Positions 25,789 to 36,300 of a DNA stretch of 64,000 bases are shown piece after piece; within the stretch, counting starts at the first letter, position 1, and every line of letters starts with the position of its first letter. The translations under genes and the position numbers were made by a program. Source of the stretch: Myxococcales bacterium (GTDB lineage Bacteria > Myxococcota_A > Bradymonadia > UBA7976 > UBA1532); contig JACKDN010000023.1 in NCBI GenBank assembly GCA_020633465.1, positions 79,731-143,730 of the forward strand. Reading direction: 5' to 3'. Below the pieces are notes generated by a model. The model was not told the DNA's origin. It did not search any database and saw nothing but the letters and a program-made list of their open reading frames with translations.

Positions 25789-26725
25789 GTGAAGCCCTGG
25801 ACGCCCGAGTTCCCCGTCTCGCCCGAGCGCGCGGCCGCGCTGATCGCGGCGCAGTTCCCGGCGCTGGCGGGGCGGCCGGTGCGGCGGCTGGCGCAGGGGT
25901 GGGACAACGTCGCGTACCTCGTCGACGGGCGCTGGGTGTTCCGGTTTCCGCAGCGCACCTTGGCCGTCGACCTGCTGGCCAGCGAGGTGCGCGTGCTGGG
26001 CTGGCTGGGGCCGCGGGTGCCCTTCGCGACCACCGCGCCCACCTTCGTCGGCGAGGCCACCGCCGACTATCCGGCGCCCTTCGCCGGCTACGCGATGCTG
26101 CCCGGGCAGACCGTGTGCGCGGCGGGCCTGGACGCCGGCGCGCGGCGCGCGCTCGCCGCGCCGCTGGGTCGGGCGCTGGCCGCCCTGCACGCCCTCGATC
26201 CCGACGCCGCCGCGGCCGCCGGGGCGCCGCCGGATCGGCTGGGCCGCACGCAGGTGCACCGCTACGTCGCGCTGGGTCGGACCCGGCTGGCGGGCCACCT
26301 CGGCGGGCCGCGCGCTGGGGGTCGCGCGGCAGGCGCTGCGCGTGCTCGACGCCGCGCACGCCGCGCTGCCCTGGGCGGCCGAGGCGGCCGGCGCGGCGCG
26401 CCGCGTGGTGGTGCACGGCGATCTGTACGCCCGCCACGTGGTCGTCGAGGCCGGGCGGCTGGTGGGCTTCATCGACTGGGGGGACGTGCACCTGGGCGAT
26501 CCGGCGCTCGACCTGTCCATCGCGCACGCGCTGCTGCCCCCGGACGCCCACGGCGCCTTCCGCGTGGCCTATGGCGACGTCGATCGCGCGACCTGGGCGC
26601 GGGCCCGCTTCCGCGCCGCGCACTACGTCAGTGCGCTGTTGCACTACGGCTGGGACGTCGACGACGCCGACCTGGTCGCCGAGGCCCAGGTGGCCCTGCG
26701 GCACCTCGAGGCGACCCACCGCTGA
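25789..26725 (+). pseudogene. Aminoglycoside-phosphotransferase-family kinase, frameshifted
   Basis: GTG 25789 opens a typical APH/ChoK-like small-molecule kinase: GWDNVAYLVDGRWVFRFP (nucleotide loop and Lys/Arg region) and GYAMLPGQ hinge. At about 26300-26320, near a G5 run, the frame is lost. The rest of the protein continues in the +1 frame with the catalytic loop VVHGDLYARHVV and metal motif GFIDWGDVHLGDPALDLS, to a stop at 26725. One extra base would explain the split. Substrate is unknown; it could be a real pseudogene or a sequence error. The 139 bp that follow have no gene. Confidence 0.8.
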
Positions 26726-26864
26726 GGCATCGGGGCGCCGCGCCCCGCCGCTCGCCGCGCTCGGGGCCAACCGCCCGCGGGCGCGGCGACCGCGGCCCCA
26801 CCCCACCGTCTGGCACGCCCCTCGCACTACGACGCGGCGTAGACCCGATGTGGAGGATACCCCG

Positions 26865-27077
26865 ATGCGCCCGCTGAACCTGCTGATCTCATTGGCCTTT
26901 ATTCTGGGCTCTGTGTGGGTGGCGGGCTGCACCGAAGGCACCGGCGCGCCCAACGCGGGCATCGCCGAGCACACCCTCGAGGGGGCCACCGAGCGCGCCG
27001 ACCGCGCCATCGAGTGGGCCAACGACTACGTCGAGGGCGTCACCGGAGACCAGCCCGACGCCGGCGCGGCCCCCTGA
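26865..27077 (+). CDS. Small lipoprotein
   Basis: The 70-residue product starts at ATG 26865 after a GGAGG site. The signal MRPLNLLISLAFILGSVWVAGC ends in a VAGC lipobox, and the mature part is an acidic helix (GATERADRAIEWANDYVEGV). It sits 42 bp upstream of the OmpA-like lipoprotein gene and may be its operon partner. No family is recognised. Confidence 0.75.
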   Translation: MRPLNLLISLAFILGSVWVAGCTEGTGAPNAGIAEHTLEGATERADRAIEWANDYVEGVTGDQPDAGAAP

Positions 27078-27119
27078 CGTCTCACCGCCTCTCGTGATCC
27101 AGCCAGCCAGGAGAACACC

Positions 27120-27824
27120 ATGAAGACCCTCACCCCCCACCTCGCCGCTTCGGCGTGCGCCGCGCTGTTCGCGCTGGGCTGCGGCGGCTCGCAGTCGTCG
27201 ACGCACACGAAGACCGAGGCCCCCGAGACCGTCACCCGCGCCACGACCGTGCAGGACATGTGGGTCGACTTCGACTACAGCACCGAGGTGTGGAAGGCCT
27301 GCCAGGACGCCGGCCTGTCCGCGCCCACCTTCCGCTTCGACAGCGCCAAGCTGACCAAAGAGGCCAAGTCCGAGCTGAAGTCGCTCGCGCAGTGCCTGAA
27401 GACGGGCGACATGGCCAACGCGGCGCTGGTGGTGGTCGGCCACGCCGATCCGCAGGGCGCCGCGCCCTACAACGAACAGCTGGCGCGGCAGCGCGCCGAG
27501 AGCGTGCGCGCGCACCTCGTGGCGCGCGGCATCTCGCCGGATCGCCTGTTCCTGTCCGCGGCGGGCGAGCTGGGGGCGTCGAAGAAGGCCAACGACGAGG
27601 AGGCCCGCCGGGTGAGCCTGGTGGTGCTGGACATCGACGCCGCCACGGTGCGCGCCACCTACACGTACGAGCTGCCGAAGGAGTACGTCGAGAAGTACGA
27701 GGCGACGGGTGAGGACGAAGGCGAGGCCGAGGACGAGGCGCGCGCCCCGTCGGCGGCGCTGACCCCGCTGCCCTATCCGGCGCGGGATCCCCTGCACACG
27801 CCGGCGCCCGGCGTCGCGCCCTGA
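27120..27824 (+). CDS. OmpA/Pal-like peptidoglycan-associated lipoprotein
   Basis: The 234-residue product starts at ATG 27120 after CAGGAG. The signal ends in ALGC. Residues about 60-180 form an OmpA-like domain: FRFDSAKLTKEAKSELKSL, VVVGHADPQGAAPYNEQLARQRAESV (peptidoglycan-binding Asp/Arg region) and GELGASKKANDEEARRVSLVV. The C-terminus is a low-complexity Glu/Ala/Pro tail. It likely links the outer membrane to peptidoglycan. The 16-bp gap to the convergent gene leaves little room for a terminator. Confidence 0.88.
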   Translation: MKTLTPHLAASACAALFALGCGGSQSSTHTKTEAPETVTRATTVQDMWVDFDYSTEVWKACQDAGLSAPTFRFDSAKLTKEAKSELKSLAQCLKTGDMANAALVVVGHADPQGAAPYNEQLARQRAESVRAHLVARGISPDRLFLSAAGELGASKKANDEEARRVSLVVLDIDAATVRATYTYELPKEYVEKYEATGEDEGEAEDEARAPSAALTPLPYPARDPLHTPAPGVAP

Positions 27825-27840
27825 CACCTGCCGGCGTCGC

Positions 27841-29439
27841 TCACCGACACCCCCCCTCGATCGGGGCCTCGGGCAGGCAGTAGGGCTGCAGGATCTGCGG
27901 CCCCGGCGTCTGGCAGCAATTGCCCGCCGCGCCGCCCGGGCAGGCCTCGAGGTTCATACACTGCACCACGCAGTACGGCTGCCAGCCGGCGTCCGCCAGG
28001 GCGAGGCAGATCGTGCCCTCGGCGCACACGCCCATGGGGCACGGCTGGCCGTAGCCGGGCGTCGCCGGGCCCATGTCGGGCGCGGCGTCGATGATCGGCG
28101 CGGCGTCGACGATCGGCGCGGCGTCGACGATCGGCGCGGCGTCGACGATCGGCGCGGCATCCACGAACGGCGCGGCGTCGATGCTCGGCGCGGCGTCGAC
28201 GACCGGCGCGGCGTCGACGACCGGCGCGGCGTCGGAGCCCGCGGCGTCCATCACCGGCGCGCCGTCCACCACGACCTCGGCGTCGACCACGATCGCGGCG
28301 TCGACCACGATCGCGGCGTCCTCCATCGGCCCGGCTTCCACGCCCGCGTCGCGCGGCGGGGGCGCGCCGGCGTCCCACGCGGCGTCGTCGTCCAGCGTCG
28401 GCGCCGGCGTCCGCGTCGTCACCAGCGTGCCGAACGCCGCCCGCACCAGATCACCGCCCACCGCCCACACGTCGTCGCCGGCCGTCACCGCGTGCAGGGT
28501 GACGTCGGTGAAGCCGCCGTCCCGCGCGTCGGCGCGCCGCACCCAGCCGGTGGCCGGCGTCCAGCGCAGCACCGTGCCGCGGGCGCCCGTGGCCCAGGCC
28601 TCGTCCGCGCTGCGCACGAAGACGCCGTTCAGCGGCGGCAGGCCGGCCGGCGAGTCGTCGATCCACGCGTCGTCCTGCCAGCGCAGGATCACGCCGCCCA
28701 TCGTGCCGCCGACCGCGAAGATCGGGCCGCCGGGCGCGCCGTGCACGGTGAAGATCAGGTCGTCGGTGGGCGTGGGCAGCACCTCGAAGGCCGCGCCGTC
28801 CCAGCGCAGCGCCGCGCCGCGCTCGCCGACGACGAAGACATCGTCGGCCGCGGCGCCCCACACCTTGTAGAGGTTCAGGTCGGCCACCTCGGCCGGCACC
28901 GCGGCGCGCGTCCAGCCGGCGCCGGTGTCGCGCAGCAGCAGGCCCTTGGGACCGCCGGGCAGGGGCGAGCCGCCGACGGCCCAGCGATCCTCGGCGTCCG
29001 CGCCCCAGATGCCCCACAGCACCGCGTCGGGCGGCAGGCCGGTGGCCTCTTCGCGCCAGGTCTGACCGTCGAACGCCAGCACGCGGCCACCCTCGCCGCA
29101 GGCGAACAGGCGGTCGGGCGTCGGCCCCCAGATCCACCACAGCACCGGGCCGGGCGGCGTCGTCTCGGGCGCCACCCGGTCGCCCGCCAGCCGCACCACG
29201 ACGCCGCCCACCGGCCCCGGCGTGCCGCCGACCGCGACGAAGTCGGCGCCCCACGCCTGCGCGCCCAGCAGCAGCGGGCGCAGCGCGCCGCCGACCGGGC
29301 GCAGCGCCGCCTCGCCCGCTCCGGCGTCCCCGGCGCCCGCGTCGAGGTCGCCGCCGTCGGCCAGGTTCACGGGGCGGGTGTCGTCGTCGCAGCCGGCGAG
29401 GGCGAGCAGGAACACGAACGGGGTGAGTGAGCGGCGCAT
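27841..29439 (-). CDS. Propeller-type lipoprotein with Asp-Ala-Ala repeat linker
   Basis: ATG 29439 gives a 532-residue lipoprotein (signal to LALAGC). Residues about 40-330 carry repeated WGA-x-DRWAVGG, DDVFVVGERG and DEAWATGARG blades, as in Kelch or Ycf48-like propellers common in myxobacterial surface proteins. Residues about 350-475 are a hexapeptide repeat (IVDAAP-type) encoded by an 18-bp minisatellite. A C-terminal module has eight cysteines (CPMGVCAEGTICLAL, YCVVQCMNLEACPGG). Probably surface-anchored; function unknown. The start lies 8 bp after the glycosyltransferase stop, so the two are likely co-transcribed. Confidence 0.85.
   Translation of the reverse strand: MRRSLTPFVFLLALAGCDDDTRPVNLADGGDLDAGAGDAGAGEAALRPVGGALRPLLLGAQAWGADFVAVGGTPGPVGGVVVRLAGDRVAPETTPPGPVLWWIWGPTPDRLFACGEGGRVLAFDGQTWREEATGLPPDAVLWGIWGADAEDRWAVGGSPLPGGPKGLLLRDTGAGWTRAAVPAEVADLNLYKVWGAAADDVFVVGERGAALRWDGAAFEVLPTPTDDLIFTVHGAPGGPIFAVGGTMGGVILRWQDDAWIDDSPAGLPPLNGVFVRSADEAWATGARGTVLRWTPATGWVRRADARDGGFTDVTLHAVTAGDDVWAVGGDLVRAAFGTLVTTRTPAPTLDDDAAWDAGAPPPRDAGVEAGPMEDAAIVVDAAIVVDAEVVVDGAPVMDAAGSDAAPVVDAAPVVDAAPSIDAAPFVDAAPIVDAAPIVDAAPIVDAAPIIDAAPDMGPATPGYGQPCPMGVCAEGTICLALADAGWQPYCVVQCMNLEACPGGAAGNCCQTPGPQILQPYCLPEAPIEGGCR
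28087..28230. repeat. 18-bp coding minisatellite
   Basis: Eight 18-bp units, most reading GTCGACGATCGGCGCGGC on the + strand, lie within the propeller lipoprotein gene and encode its Asp-Ala-Ala-Pro linker on the - strand. The period is a multiple of three, so copy-number change keeps the frame. Confidence 0.9.
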
Positions 29440-29447
29440 GGCGGATC

Positions 29448-31013
29448 TCAGCGCGCGGTGCGCTTCCAGTAGCCCCACCACGCGTCCTTCTGCAGGTCTT
29501 CCGGGCGCCGGGCGCGCCGCGGGTCGATGCGCAGCCCGGGGATCTGCACCGCCTCGAAGTCGTAGCCGGGCCGGCGGCCGCCCCGCGGCTTCTGCAACGA
29601 GGGGTCAGGGTGCCCGATGTAGTAGGTCGGGTTCCACTCGGCCACGTAGGCGTGCGGCGCCGACTTCGTGTGCCCCGGGCGGTTGCCGTGGGCGGGCACG
29701 TTGTGGGCGATCCACTCGTCGTTCAGGCCCAGCAGGTCGAGCGTCCGCAGGCGGGAGTAGTAGGGGATGATGCCGGCGGCCGTGATGGCGATCGTCTCGT
29801 CGGGCGCGGCGTTGTCGCCCAGCCACTGGCCGATGGTGGTGCACTGCTCGGCGAACATGGCCAGCCAGCCGATGCTGTCCACGCCGCCGTGGCTGTCGAC
29901 CTTCAGGGCGGCGCGGTCGATCTCGGCGGTGTAGCCGGCCGAGAGCGCCACGAAGAGGGCCACGCCCAGGGCCAGACGGCGCGGGGCCGCCTTCACGACG
30001 GGCTCGAGCAGGGTGCGCAGGCCCAGCGCGACGACGACGGCCAGGGCCGGCATCAGCGGCACCAGGAAGCGGTGCAGCGCCATGAAGTCGCCGCCCACGC
30101 GCACGACGTGCAGGCCGAGGGCGAGGGCGAACAGCGCCACCAGCGTCTGCAGGCGCAGCGTGCGGCCGCCGCGCAGGGGGCGCTTCACCGCCCCGAGGAT
30201 CGGCGCGGCCCAGAGGAAGGGGTGCGCCTCGAGCCACGACCACAGGTAGCGCAGGCCCGGGCCCCAGAAGTTCTTGGCGCCCGTCTTGACGTAGTAGGTG
30301 TTGGGGAAGGGGTAGCCGTAGTACCACCAGCGCCACGCGTAGTAGGCGCCGAAGGGGATCGCGAAGAAGAAGCCCCACGCCCAGTCCTGCTTCGCCGGCT
30401 TCAGGCGGCCGCGCTGCGTCCACAGGAGCTCGACGAGGCGGTGCAGGCCGGTCAGGCCCCACAGCAGCATGCCCTCGGGCCGGCTCATCGAGGCCAGCGC
30501 GAACCAGAGGCCGCTCCAGGGGCGGGCGGGCGTGCCCTCGGCGGCGCGCGCGCGCTCGTCGAGGTAGGCCGTCCAGGCCAGCGTCGCGACGAAGGTGAAC
30601 TGCATCGTCTCGAGGCCGCCGGTCGACCAGCAGGCGAAGGCGGGCGCGGCGGCCAGCAGCAGGGGCGCGACGGCGTCCCAGGGCGAGCCTTCGCCCTCGG
30701 TGCGGGCCAGGAAGCGGGCCACGACCGCCAAGGTGGCGACGCCGAAGGCGATGCCGAGCCACTTGCTCCAGGGCACCGGATCGAGGCCCAGGCCCATGAC
30801 CCCGGCCATCAACATCGTCCAGAGGAAGTTGGTGTAGCCCTCGACGCGCTCGCCGACGTTGAACACCAGCTCGCCGTGCCGCACCAGGTTGTCGGCGTAG
30901 CGGAACGAGATGAACGCGTCGTCGTTGACGAAGTCGAAGACCAGCGCGTGGGCGATCAGGCCGACGCCCGCCAGCGCCAGCAAACCCCAACGACCGAGGA
31001 ATCGGGTGGACAT
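29448..31013 (-). CDS. GT-C-type integral membrane glycosyltransferase, AftB-like
   Basis: The 521-residue protein (ATG 31013) has about ten hydrophobic segments. The loop after the first segment reads VNDDAFISFRYADNLVRHG and GERVEGYTNFLW, the signature of the AftB/DUF-type GT-C glycosyltransferases that use polyprenyl-phosphate sugar donors; the DD pair is the expected catalytic site. A soluble C-terminal domain follows (residues about 370-521). The acceptor is unknown; likely an envelope glycan or glycoprotein. Confidence 0.8.
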   Translation of the reverse strand: MSTRFLGRWGLLALAGVGLIAHALVFDFVNDDAFISFRYADNLVRHGELVFNVGERVEGYTNFLWTMLMAGVMGLGLDPVPWSKWLGIAFGVATLAVVARFLARTEGEGSPWDAVAPLLLAAAPAFACWSTGGLETMQFTFVATLAWTAYLDERARAAEGTPARPWSGLWFALASMSRPEGMLLWGLTGLHRLVELLWTQRGRLKPAKQDWAWGFFFAIPFGAYYAWRWWYYGYPFPNTYYVKTGAKNFWGPGLRYLWSWLEAHPFLWAAPILGAVKRPLRGGRTLRLQTLVALFALALGLHVVRVGGDFMALHRFLVPLMPALAVVVALGLRTLLEPVVKAAPRRLALGVALFVALSAGYTAEIDRAALKVDSHGGVDSIGWLAMFAEQCTTIGQWLGDNAAPDETIAITAAGIIPYYSRLRTLDLLGLNDEWIAHNVPAHGNRPGHTKSAPHAYVAEWNPTYYIGHPDPSLQKPRGGRRPGYDFEAVQIPGLRIDPRRARRPEDLQKDAWWGYWKRTAR

Positions 31014-31106
31014 GCGCCCCGTTCGAAGAACTCGAGAGCGCGGAGTATACTCGCCCCGTCACCGCGCGCCTACCGCGACCCCCGGGTCGCGCTGCAGGAG
31101 GACGAA

Positions 31107-32744
31107 CTGAAGGTCCACGGCAACACGGGCGGCCTCAAGCCCGCCCAACGGCAGCGCCTCGAGCGCCTCTACAACCGCAAGGTGCCCCAGAACCAGATCG
31201 TCAGCCCCCCGCTCGCGCAGACCCTGTGCGAGCTGTCGCGGGACGTGGGCCGCCAGATCGGCGTCACCATCGACCGCAACGGGCGGGTGCGCCACGTCAT
31301 CGTCGGCGACGCCGATCAGCTGTTCATCCCCGACCTGGGCCGCGCCCGCGCGGGTGAGGGGCGCTTCCGCGGCATCCGCCTGGTGCACACGCACCTGCGC
31401 GACGAGCCCCTGACGCAGGACGACCTGACCGACCTCGTGCGCCTGCGCCTCGACCTGATCGCGGCCATCGGCGTCAGCAACGAGGGGCGGCCGGCGACGC
31501 TGTACCACACGCACATGCTGCCCGCGGGCAACGACGCGCCGGCGGCCGAGCAGACGGTGGGCAGCGTCCACGAACCGCAGGTCGACTTCGTCGAGTTCAT
31601 CGCCGCGCTCGAGGACGAGTTCAGTCGCACGACGACCGGCGCCGTCGAGACCGAGGGCCGTGATCGCGCCATCGCGGTGCACGTGTCGGTGCCCGGCGAG
31701 CCCGATCCGCAGGCCAGCCTGCGCGAGCTGAGCGAGCTGGCCGCGACGGCGAACGTCGTCATCGTCGACGCGCTCGTGCAGCGCCGCCCGCGCTTCGATC
31801 CCAAGTACGTGATGGGCAAGGGCAAGCTGGACGAGCTGCTGCTGCGCACGATGCAGATGGACTGCGAGCTGGTCATCTTCGACCAGAACCTGACGCCCAA
31901 CCAGGTGCGGGCCATCGCCGACGTGACCGATGTGAAGGTGATCGATCGCAGCCAGCTGATCCTCGATATCTTCGCGCGCCGCGCGCACACGCGCGAGGGC
32001 AAGCTGGCCGTCGAGCTGGCGCAGCTGAAGTACATGCTGCCGCGCCTGGCCCACAAGACGACGGCCTACTCGCGGCTGATGGGCGGCATCGGCGGGCGCG
32101 GGCCCGGTGAGACGAAGCTCGAGATCGATCGGCGGCGCGCGCGCGATCGCATCAACTGGATCGCGAAGAAGCTCGAGAACGCCGCGGTGCAGCGGAAGAA
32201 CCGGCGCAGCAAGCGCAGCCAGCGCGACGTGCCGGTGGTGGCGATCGTGGGCTACACCAACGCCGGCAAGAGCACGCTGTTCAACGCGGTGACGCAGAGC
32301 GACGTGTTCGTCGAGGACCAGCTGTTCGCGACGCTGGACGTCACCAGCCGCCGCCTGCGCTTCCCCGAGGATCGCGAGGTGGTGCTGGTCGACACCGTGG
32401 GCTTCATCCGCGACCTGCCCGACGATCTCGTCAGCGCCTTCAAAGCGACGCTCGAGGAGCTCGACGACGCCGATCTGCTGCTGCACGTCGTCGACATCGC
32501 CGACCCCCGCATGCGCGAGCAGATCGAGAGCGTCGACCGCATCCTCGGCGAGATGGAGCTGCTCGACAAACCCCGCATCACGGTGCTGAACAAGGTCGAC
32601 CTGCTCGACGCCGGCATCGCCGAGAACCTGTGCCGGCAGCACGGCGCCTTCGGCGTCTCGGCCCTCGATCGCCGCACGGCGCGCCCCCTGATGGAGGCCA
32701 TCGAGAGCCGCCTGTGGCAGGACGCGGGGCGGCGCACCAGCTGA
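31107..32744 (+). CDS. hflX: GTPase HflX, long form, probable CTG start
   Basis: The protein is about 545 residues. An N-terminal domain (HGNTGGLKPAQRQRLERLY, residues about 5-190) found in longer HflX homologues precedes the canonical part: FDQNLTPNQVRAI, a GGRGPGE segment, G1 GYTNAGKST, G3 DTVGF and G4 NKVD. HflX binds ribosomes and rescues or splits stalled ones under stress. No ATG, GTG or TTG fits; a GCAGGAGG site lies 4-5 bases before CTG 31107, and homologues begin at this same residue. An upstream TATACT at 31046 is a possible -10. Convergent with a small gene on the other strand. Confidence 0.93.
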   Translation: MKVHGNTGGLKPAQRQRLERLYNRKVPQNQIVSPPLAQTLCELSRDVGRQIGVTIDRNGRVRHVIVGDADQLFIPDLGRARAGEGRFRGIRLVHTHLRDEPLTQDDLTDLVRLRLDLIAAIGVSNEGRPATLYHTHMLPAGNDAPAAEQTVGSVHEPQVDFVEFIAALEDEFSRTTTGAVETEGRDRAIAVHVSVPGEPDPQASLRELSELAATANVVIVDALVQRRPRFDPKYVMGKGKLDELLLRTMQMDCELVIFDQNLTPNQVRAIADVTDVKVIDRSQLILDIFARRAHTREGKLAVELAQLKYMLPRLAHKTTAYSRLMGGIGGRGPGETKLEIDRRRARDRINWIAKKLENAAVQRKNRRSKRSQRDVPVVAIVGYTNAGKSTLFNAVTQSDVFVEDQLFATLDVTSRRLRFPEDREVVLVDTVGFIRDLPDDLVSAFKATLEELDDADLLLHVVDIADPRMREQIESVDRILGEMELLDKPRITVLNKVDLLDAGIAENLCRQHGAFGVSALDRRTARPLMEAIESRLWQDAGRRTS

Positions 32745-32749
32745 CCCGG

Positions 32750-33184
32750 TCAGGCCGCTTCGTCCCCCACCCACCGGTCGTCCTCCGCGCGGAACACGAA
32801 GTGATCGCGGATGCCCTCGAAGGCGCGCAGCACGGCGTGGCGGTAGACGCCGCGGGTCAGGTCGTCGAGCTCGACGTCGCCGCGGTTGACCGCGTGCTGG
32901 AAGTCAGGATCGCGCATGGGCGGGCCGCCTTCGGGGGGGAAGGGCGGCACGTCGTGCTTCAGCGCGTGCTTCAGCCGGTCCAGATCGCCCTGCCCGTCGA
33001 CCGAGCCGCCGAGGGGCGTGCGCTCGTCGAGGCGGGCGGTGCCGATCACCTCGACGCCGGTGGTCGGGCACCGGAAGGTCACGTACAGCGACGACGTGTG
33101 GATGCTGGTGTCGGCGATCAGGGGCCGCACGTGCTCGAAGTCCAGCGGGCCCTCGTGGGGTTCGGCCGCGGTGGGGCTGGGCAT
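32750..33184 (-). CDS. Hypothetical protein
   Basis: The 144-residue product starts at ATG 33184 directly behind a near-perfect AGGAGGTGA ribosome site, so the start and translation are convincing. It has an IHTSSLYVTFRCPTTGVEV core with beta character, a helical C-terminal half and no signal peptide or membrane segment. No family is recognised. It is divergent from the giant Cys-rich lipoprotein gene, with 135 bp between. Confidence 0.75.
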   Translation of the reverse strand: MPSPTAAEPHEGPLDFEHVRPLIADTSIHTSSLYVTFRCPTTGVEVIGTARLDERTPLGGSVDGQGDLDRLKHALKHDVPPFPPEGGPPMRDPDFQHAVNRGDVELDDLTRGVYRHAVLRAFEGIRDHFVFRAEDDRWVGDEAA

Positions 33185-33319
33185 GGGTCACCTCCTGCGA
33201 GGGGGACACGCGGCGCGGGGGGCGCGTCGCGCGGACGTCGGGCGAGGCGCGCCGGGCGGAGGTCCGCGTGCCGCCTGCGCTTTTGCCCGCCTCGCCGCGC
33301 CGGTGCTACAACCTCGGGC

Positions 33320-36300
33320 ATGTCGCGCACCGCTTCGCCCGTCGTCCTCCTCTTCGCCACGCTCGTCGGGGCGGCCTGCAGTGATCCGCCCGCCGACGGC
33401 GGCTGCACCACGGCGGCCGAGTGCCTGCTGGGCCAGGTGTGCACCGACGGACGCTGCATCGTCGCGCGCGGCTGCACGCGCAACGATCAATGCGCCGACC
33501 GCGAGATCTGCGTCGACGGCAGCTGCCAGGCTGGCGCCTGCGCGGCCGACGCCGAGTGCGGCGATCAGCGCATCTGTGAGGGCGGCGCCTGCATCCGGCC
33601 CCCGGCCGACTTCTGCACCGCCGACGAAGACTGCGGCAACGCGCCCTGCGATCTCGCGGCGCGGCGCTGTGGCATCCCCGTCGAGGGCTGCGGCGACGGC
33701 CCCGCCTGCACGATGGGTCAGTCCTGCGTCGAGGGCGCCTGCGTCTGCACCGCCGACGATCAATGCCTCGGCGGGCGCTACTGCGCCGAGGACGGCAGCT
33801 GCGCCCAGGGCTGCCGGCTGGTGGGCGACGAGTGCGGCCTGGGCAATGTGTGCGACGAACAGACCCGCACCTGCCGGCCGGCCGACACCTGCAACGACGA
33901 CGACGACTGTCCGGCGCGCACCTTCTGCGACAACGGCAGCTGCGCCGACGGGTGCCGCACCGAGCCGGACAACTGCGGCGAGGGGCGCGCCTGCGATCCC
34001 GACGACCGCCTGTGCGTCGGCGTCGAGTGCGCCGTCGACACCGACTGTGAGGACGCCGAGTACTGCGACGCCGGCGACTGCGCGCCGGGCTGCCGCGAGG
34101 GGGCCTGCGCCGAGGGTCAGCGCTGCGACGTCGACACCCGGGTGTGCGTGGTCGACGTGACGCTGTGCGACGGCGACGCGGCGTGCCCGGACGGCGAATA
34201 CTGCGCGGCCGAGGGCGTGTGCGTCGAGGGCTGCCGGCTCGAAGGCGACGACTGCGGCGCGGGCGGCGCCTGCGACGCCGACACCCACACCTGCCGCTGC
34301 GCCGACGACACCGGCTGCGCCGCGGGCGAGTACTGCGGCGACGGGGGCGCCTGCGCCGCGGGCTGCCGCGCGGGCGGCTGCGCCGAGGGCGAGGCCTGCG
34401 ATCTGGCCACGCGCCAGTGCGTCGCCGGGCGCGCCTGCGCCGCCGACGGCGACTGCGATCTCGATCAGTACTGCCGCGAGGACGGCACCTGCGCCGCCGG
34501 CTGCCGCATCGGCGCGTGCCCGGTGGGCCAGGCCTGCGACGCCGACACGCGCACCTGCTTCTGCCGCCGCGACGACGGCTGCCCGGCCGGGCAGTACTGC
34601 CTCGACCAGCAGTGCCTCGAGGGCTGCCGCGTCGAGCCCGACGACTGCGGCCCGGGGGCGGTGTGCGACGTCGAGGGGCGCACCTGCCAGTGCCTGGACG
34701 ACAGCGGCTGCGCGGCCGATCAGTGGTGCGACGGCGGGGCCTGCCGCGTGGGCTGCCGGCTCGACCCCGACACCTGCGGCGAGGGCAGCACCTGCGACGT
34801 CGAGCGCCGGCAGTGCACCTGCGCCGCCGACGCCGAGTGCCCCGCGGGCACCTACTGCGACGCGGGCTTCTGCGCCGAGGGCTGCCGGCTCGACCCCGAC
34901 GACTGCGGCGAGGGCAACGCCTGCGACATGGCCACGCGCACCTGCCGCTGCCAGGGCGACGGGGGCTGCGCCGACGACCGCTACTGCGGGGCGGACGGCG
35001 CCTGCGCCGAGGGCTGCCGCACCGAGCCGGACAACTGCGGCGAGGGCAGCGCCTGCGACGCCGACAGCCGCCGCTGCGGCTGCCTCGAGGACGCCGTGTG
35101 CGCGGCGGGCGAGTACTGCGCGCCTGACGGGACCTGCAAGGCGGGCTGCCGCGTCGAGGAGGGCGCCTGCGAGCCCGGCTTCGTGTGCGACGCGGAGGCG
35201 CGCACCTGCCGCTGCGCCGACGACACCGCCTGCGCGGCGGGGCAGTACTGCGGGGCCGAGGGCGCGTGCGTGGCCGGCTGCCGGGTCGAGCCGGACGACT
35301 GCGCGGTGGGCAGCTGCGATCCCGCGTCGCGTCGGTGCCGCTGCGCCGCCGACGCCGAGTGCCCGGCCAACGAGTTCTGCGGCGGCGACGGCACCTGCCA
35401 GATCGGCTGCCGCCTCGAGCCGGACAACTGCCCCCAGGGCAGCTGCGACGCCGCGTCGCGGCTGTGCCAGGCCCCGGCCTGCCAGCGCGACGCCGACTGC
35501 GGCGAGGGCGAGGCCTGCGCGGTCAGCCCGGCCGCCGGCGGCGGGGTCGAGCTGCGCTGCGCGCCGGCGCTGGCGGCGGCGCGCGGCGAAGACCCCTGCG
35601 AGCGCAACGTGCAGTGCGCGTCGCGCCTGTGCCTGAACGCGCGCGCCTGCTTCGGCGGCTGCACCCAAGACGCCGACTGCCCCGGCGGGCGCTGCACGCC
35701 GGTGCGCATCAACGGGCCCGGCGAGGGCGTCGTGACCGAGCTGATGAGCTGCACGCTGCCGCCCCTGACCTGCGAGGCCGACGCCGAGTGCGCCGACGGG
35801 CGCGCGTGCGTGGCGGCGGGTGAGGATCCCGCGCAGCCCAACCGCCCCGTCTTCGCCTGCCTGCGCCCGCCCGACGGCCTGGGCCGCACCGGCGAGCCCT
35901 GCGCGCAGGACGCCGACTGCCTCTCCGATCTGTGCCTCGAGGGCGTCTGCTGGGGCCTGTGCCGCCGCGGTCAGGACGACTGCCTCGCGGGTCAGGTGTG
36001 CTACGACAACGTGGTGACGCTGACCTTCGACCAGGGCACGCCCGCGCCCGGCGACGACGCCTTCTTCAGCGCGCCGGCCTGCCTGCCCGACATGGGCAGC
36101 GGCGATCCGTGCCCGAACAAGCGCTGCGGCCCCGGCGAGACCTGCCTGCTGTTCAGCAACAGCACCTGGACCGGTTTCGACTTCTACTGCCGCGAGCAGG
36201 TCGGGCCGCGCCTCGGCGGCGCGCCCTGCAACTTCGACGCGGACTGTCAGTCGGGCGTGTGCGCCCAGGGCGGCTTCTGCATCGCGGTCTGTGATCCAGC

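Noticed and set aside
31022..31051. hflX promoter with TATACT -10
   Set aside because: The -10 hexamer is good, but no acceptable -35 is found at the right spacing, so it is mentioned but not annotated as a promoter.
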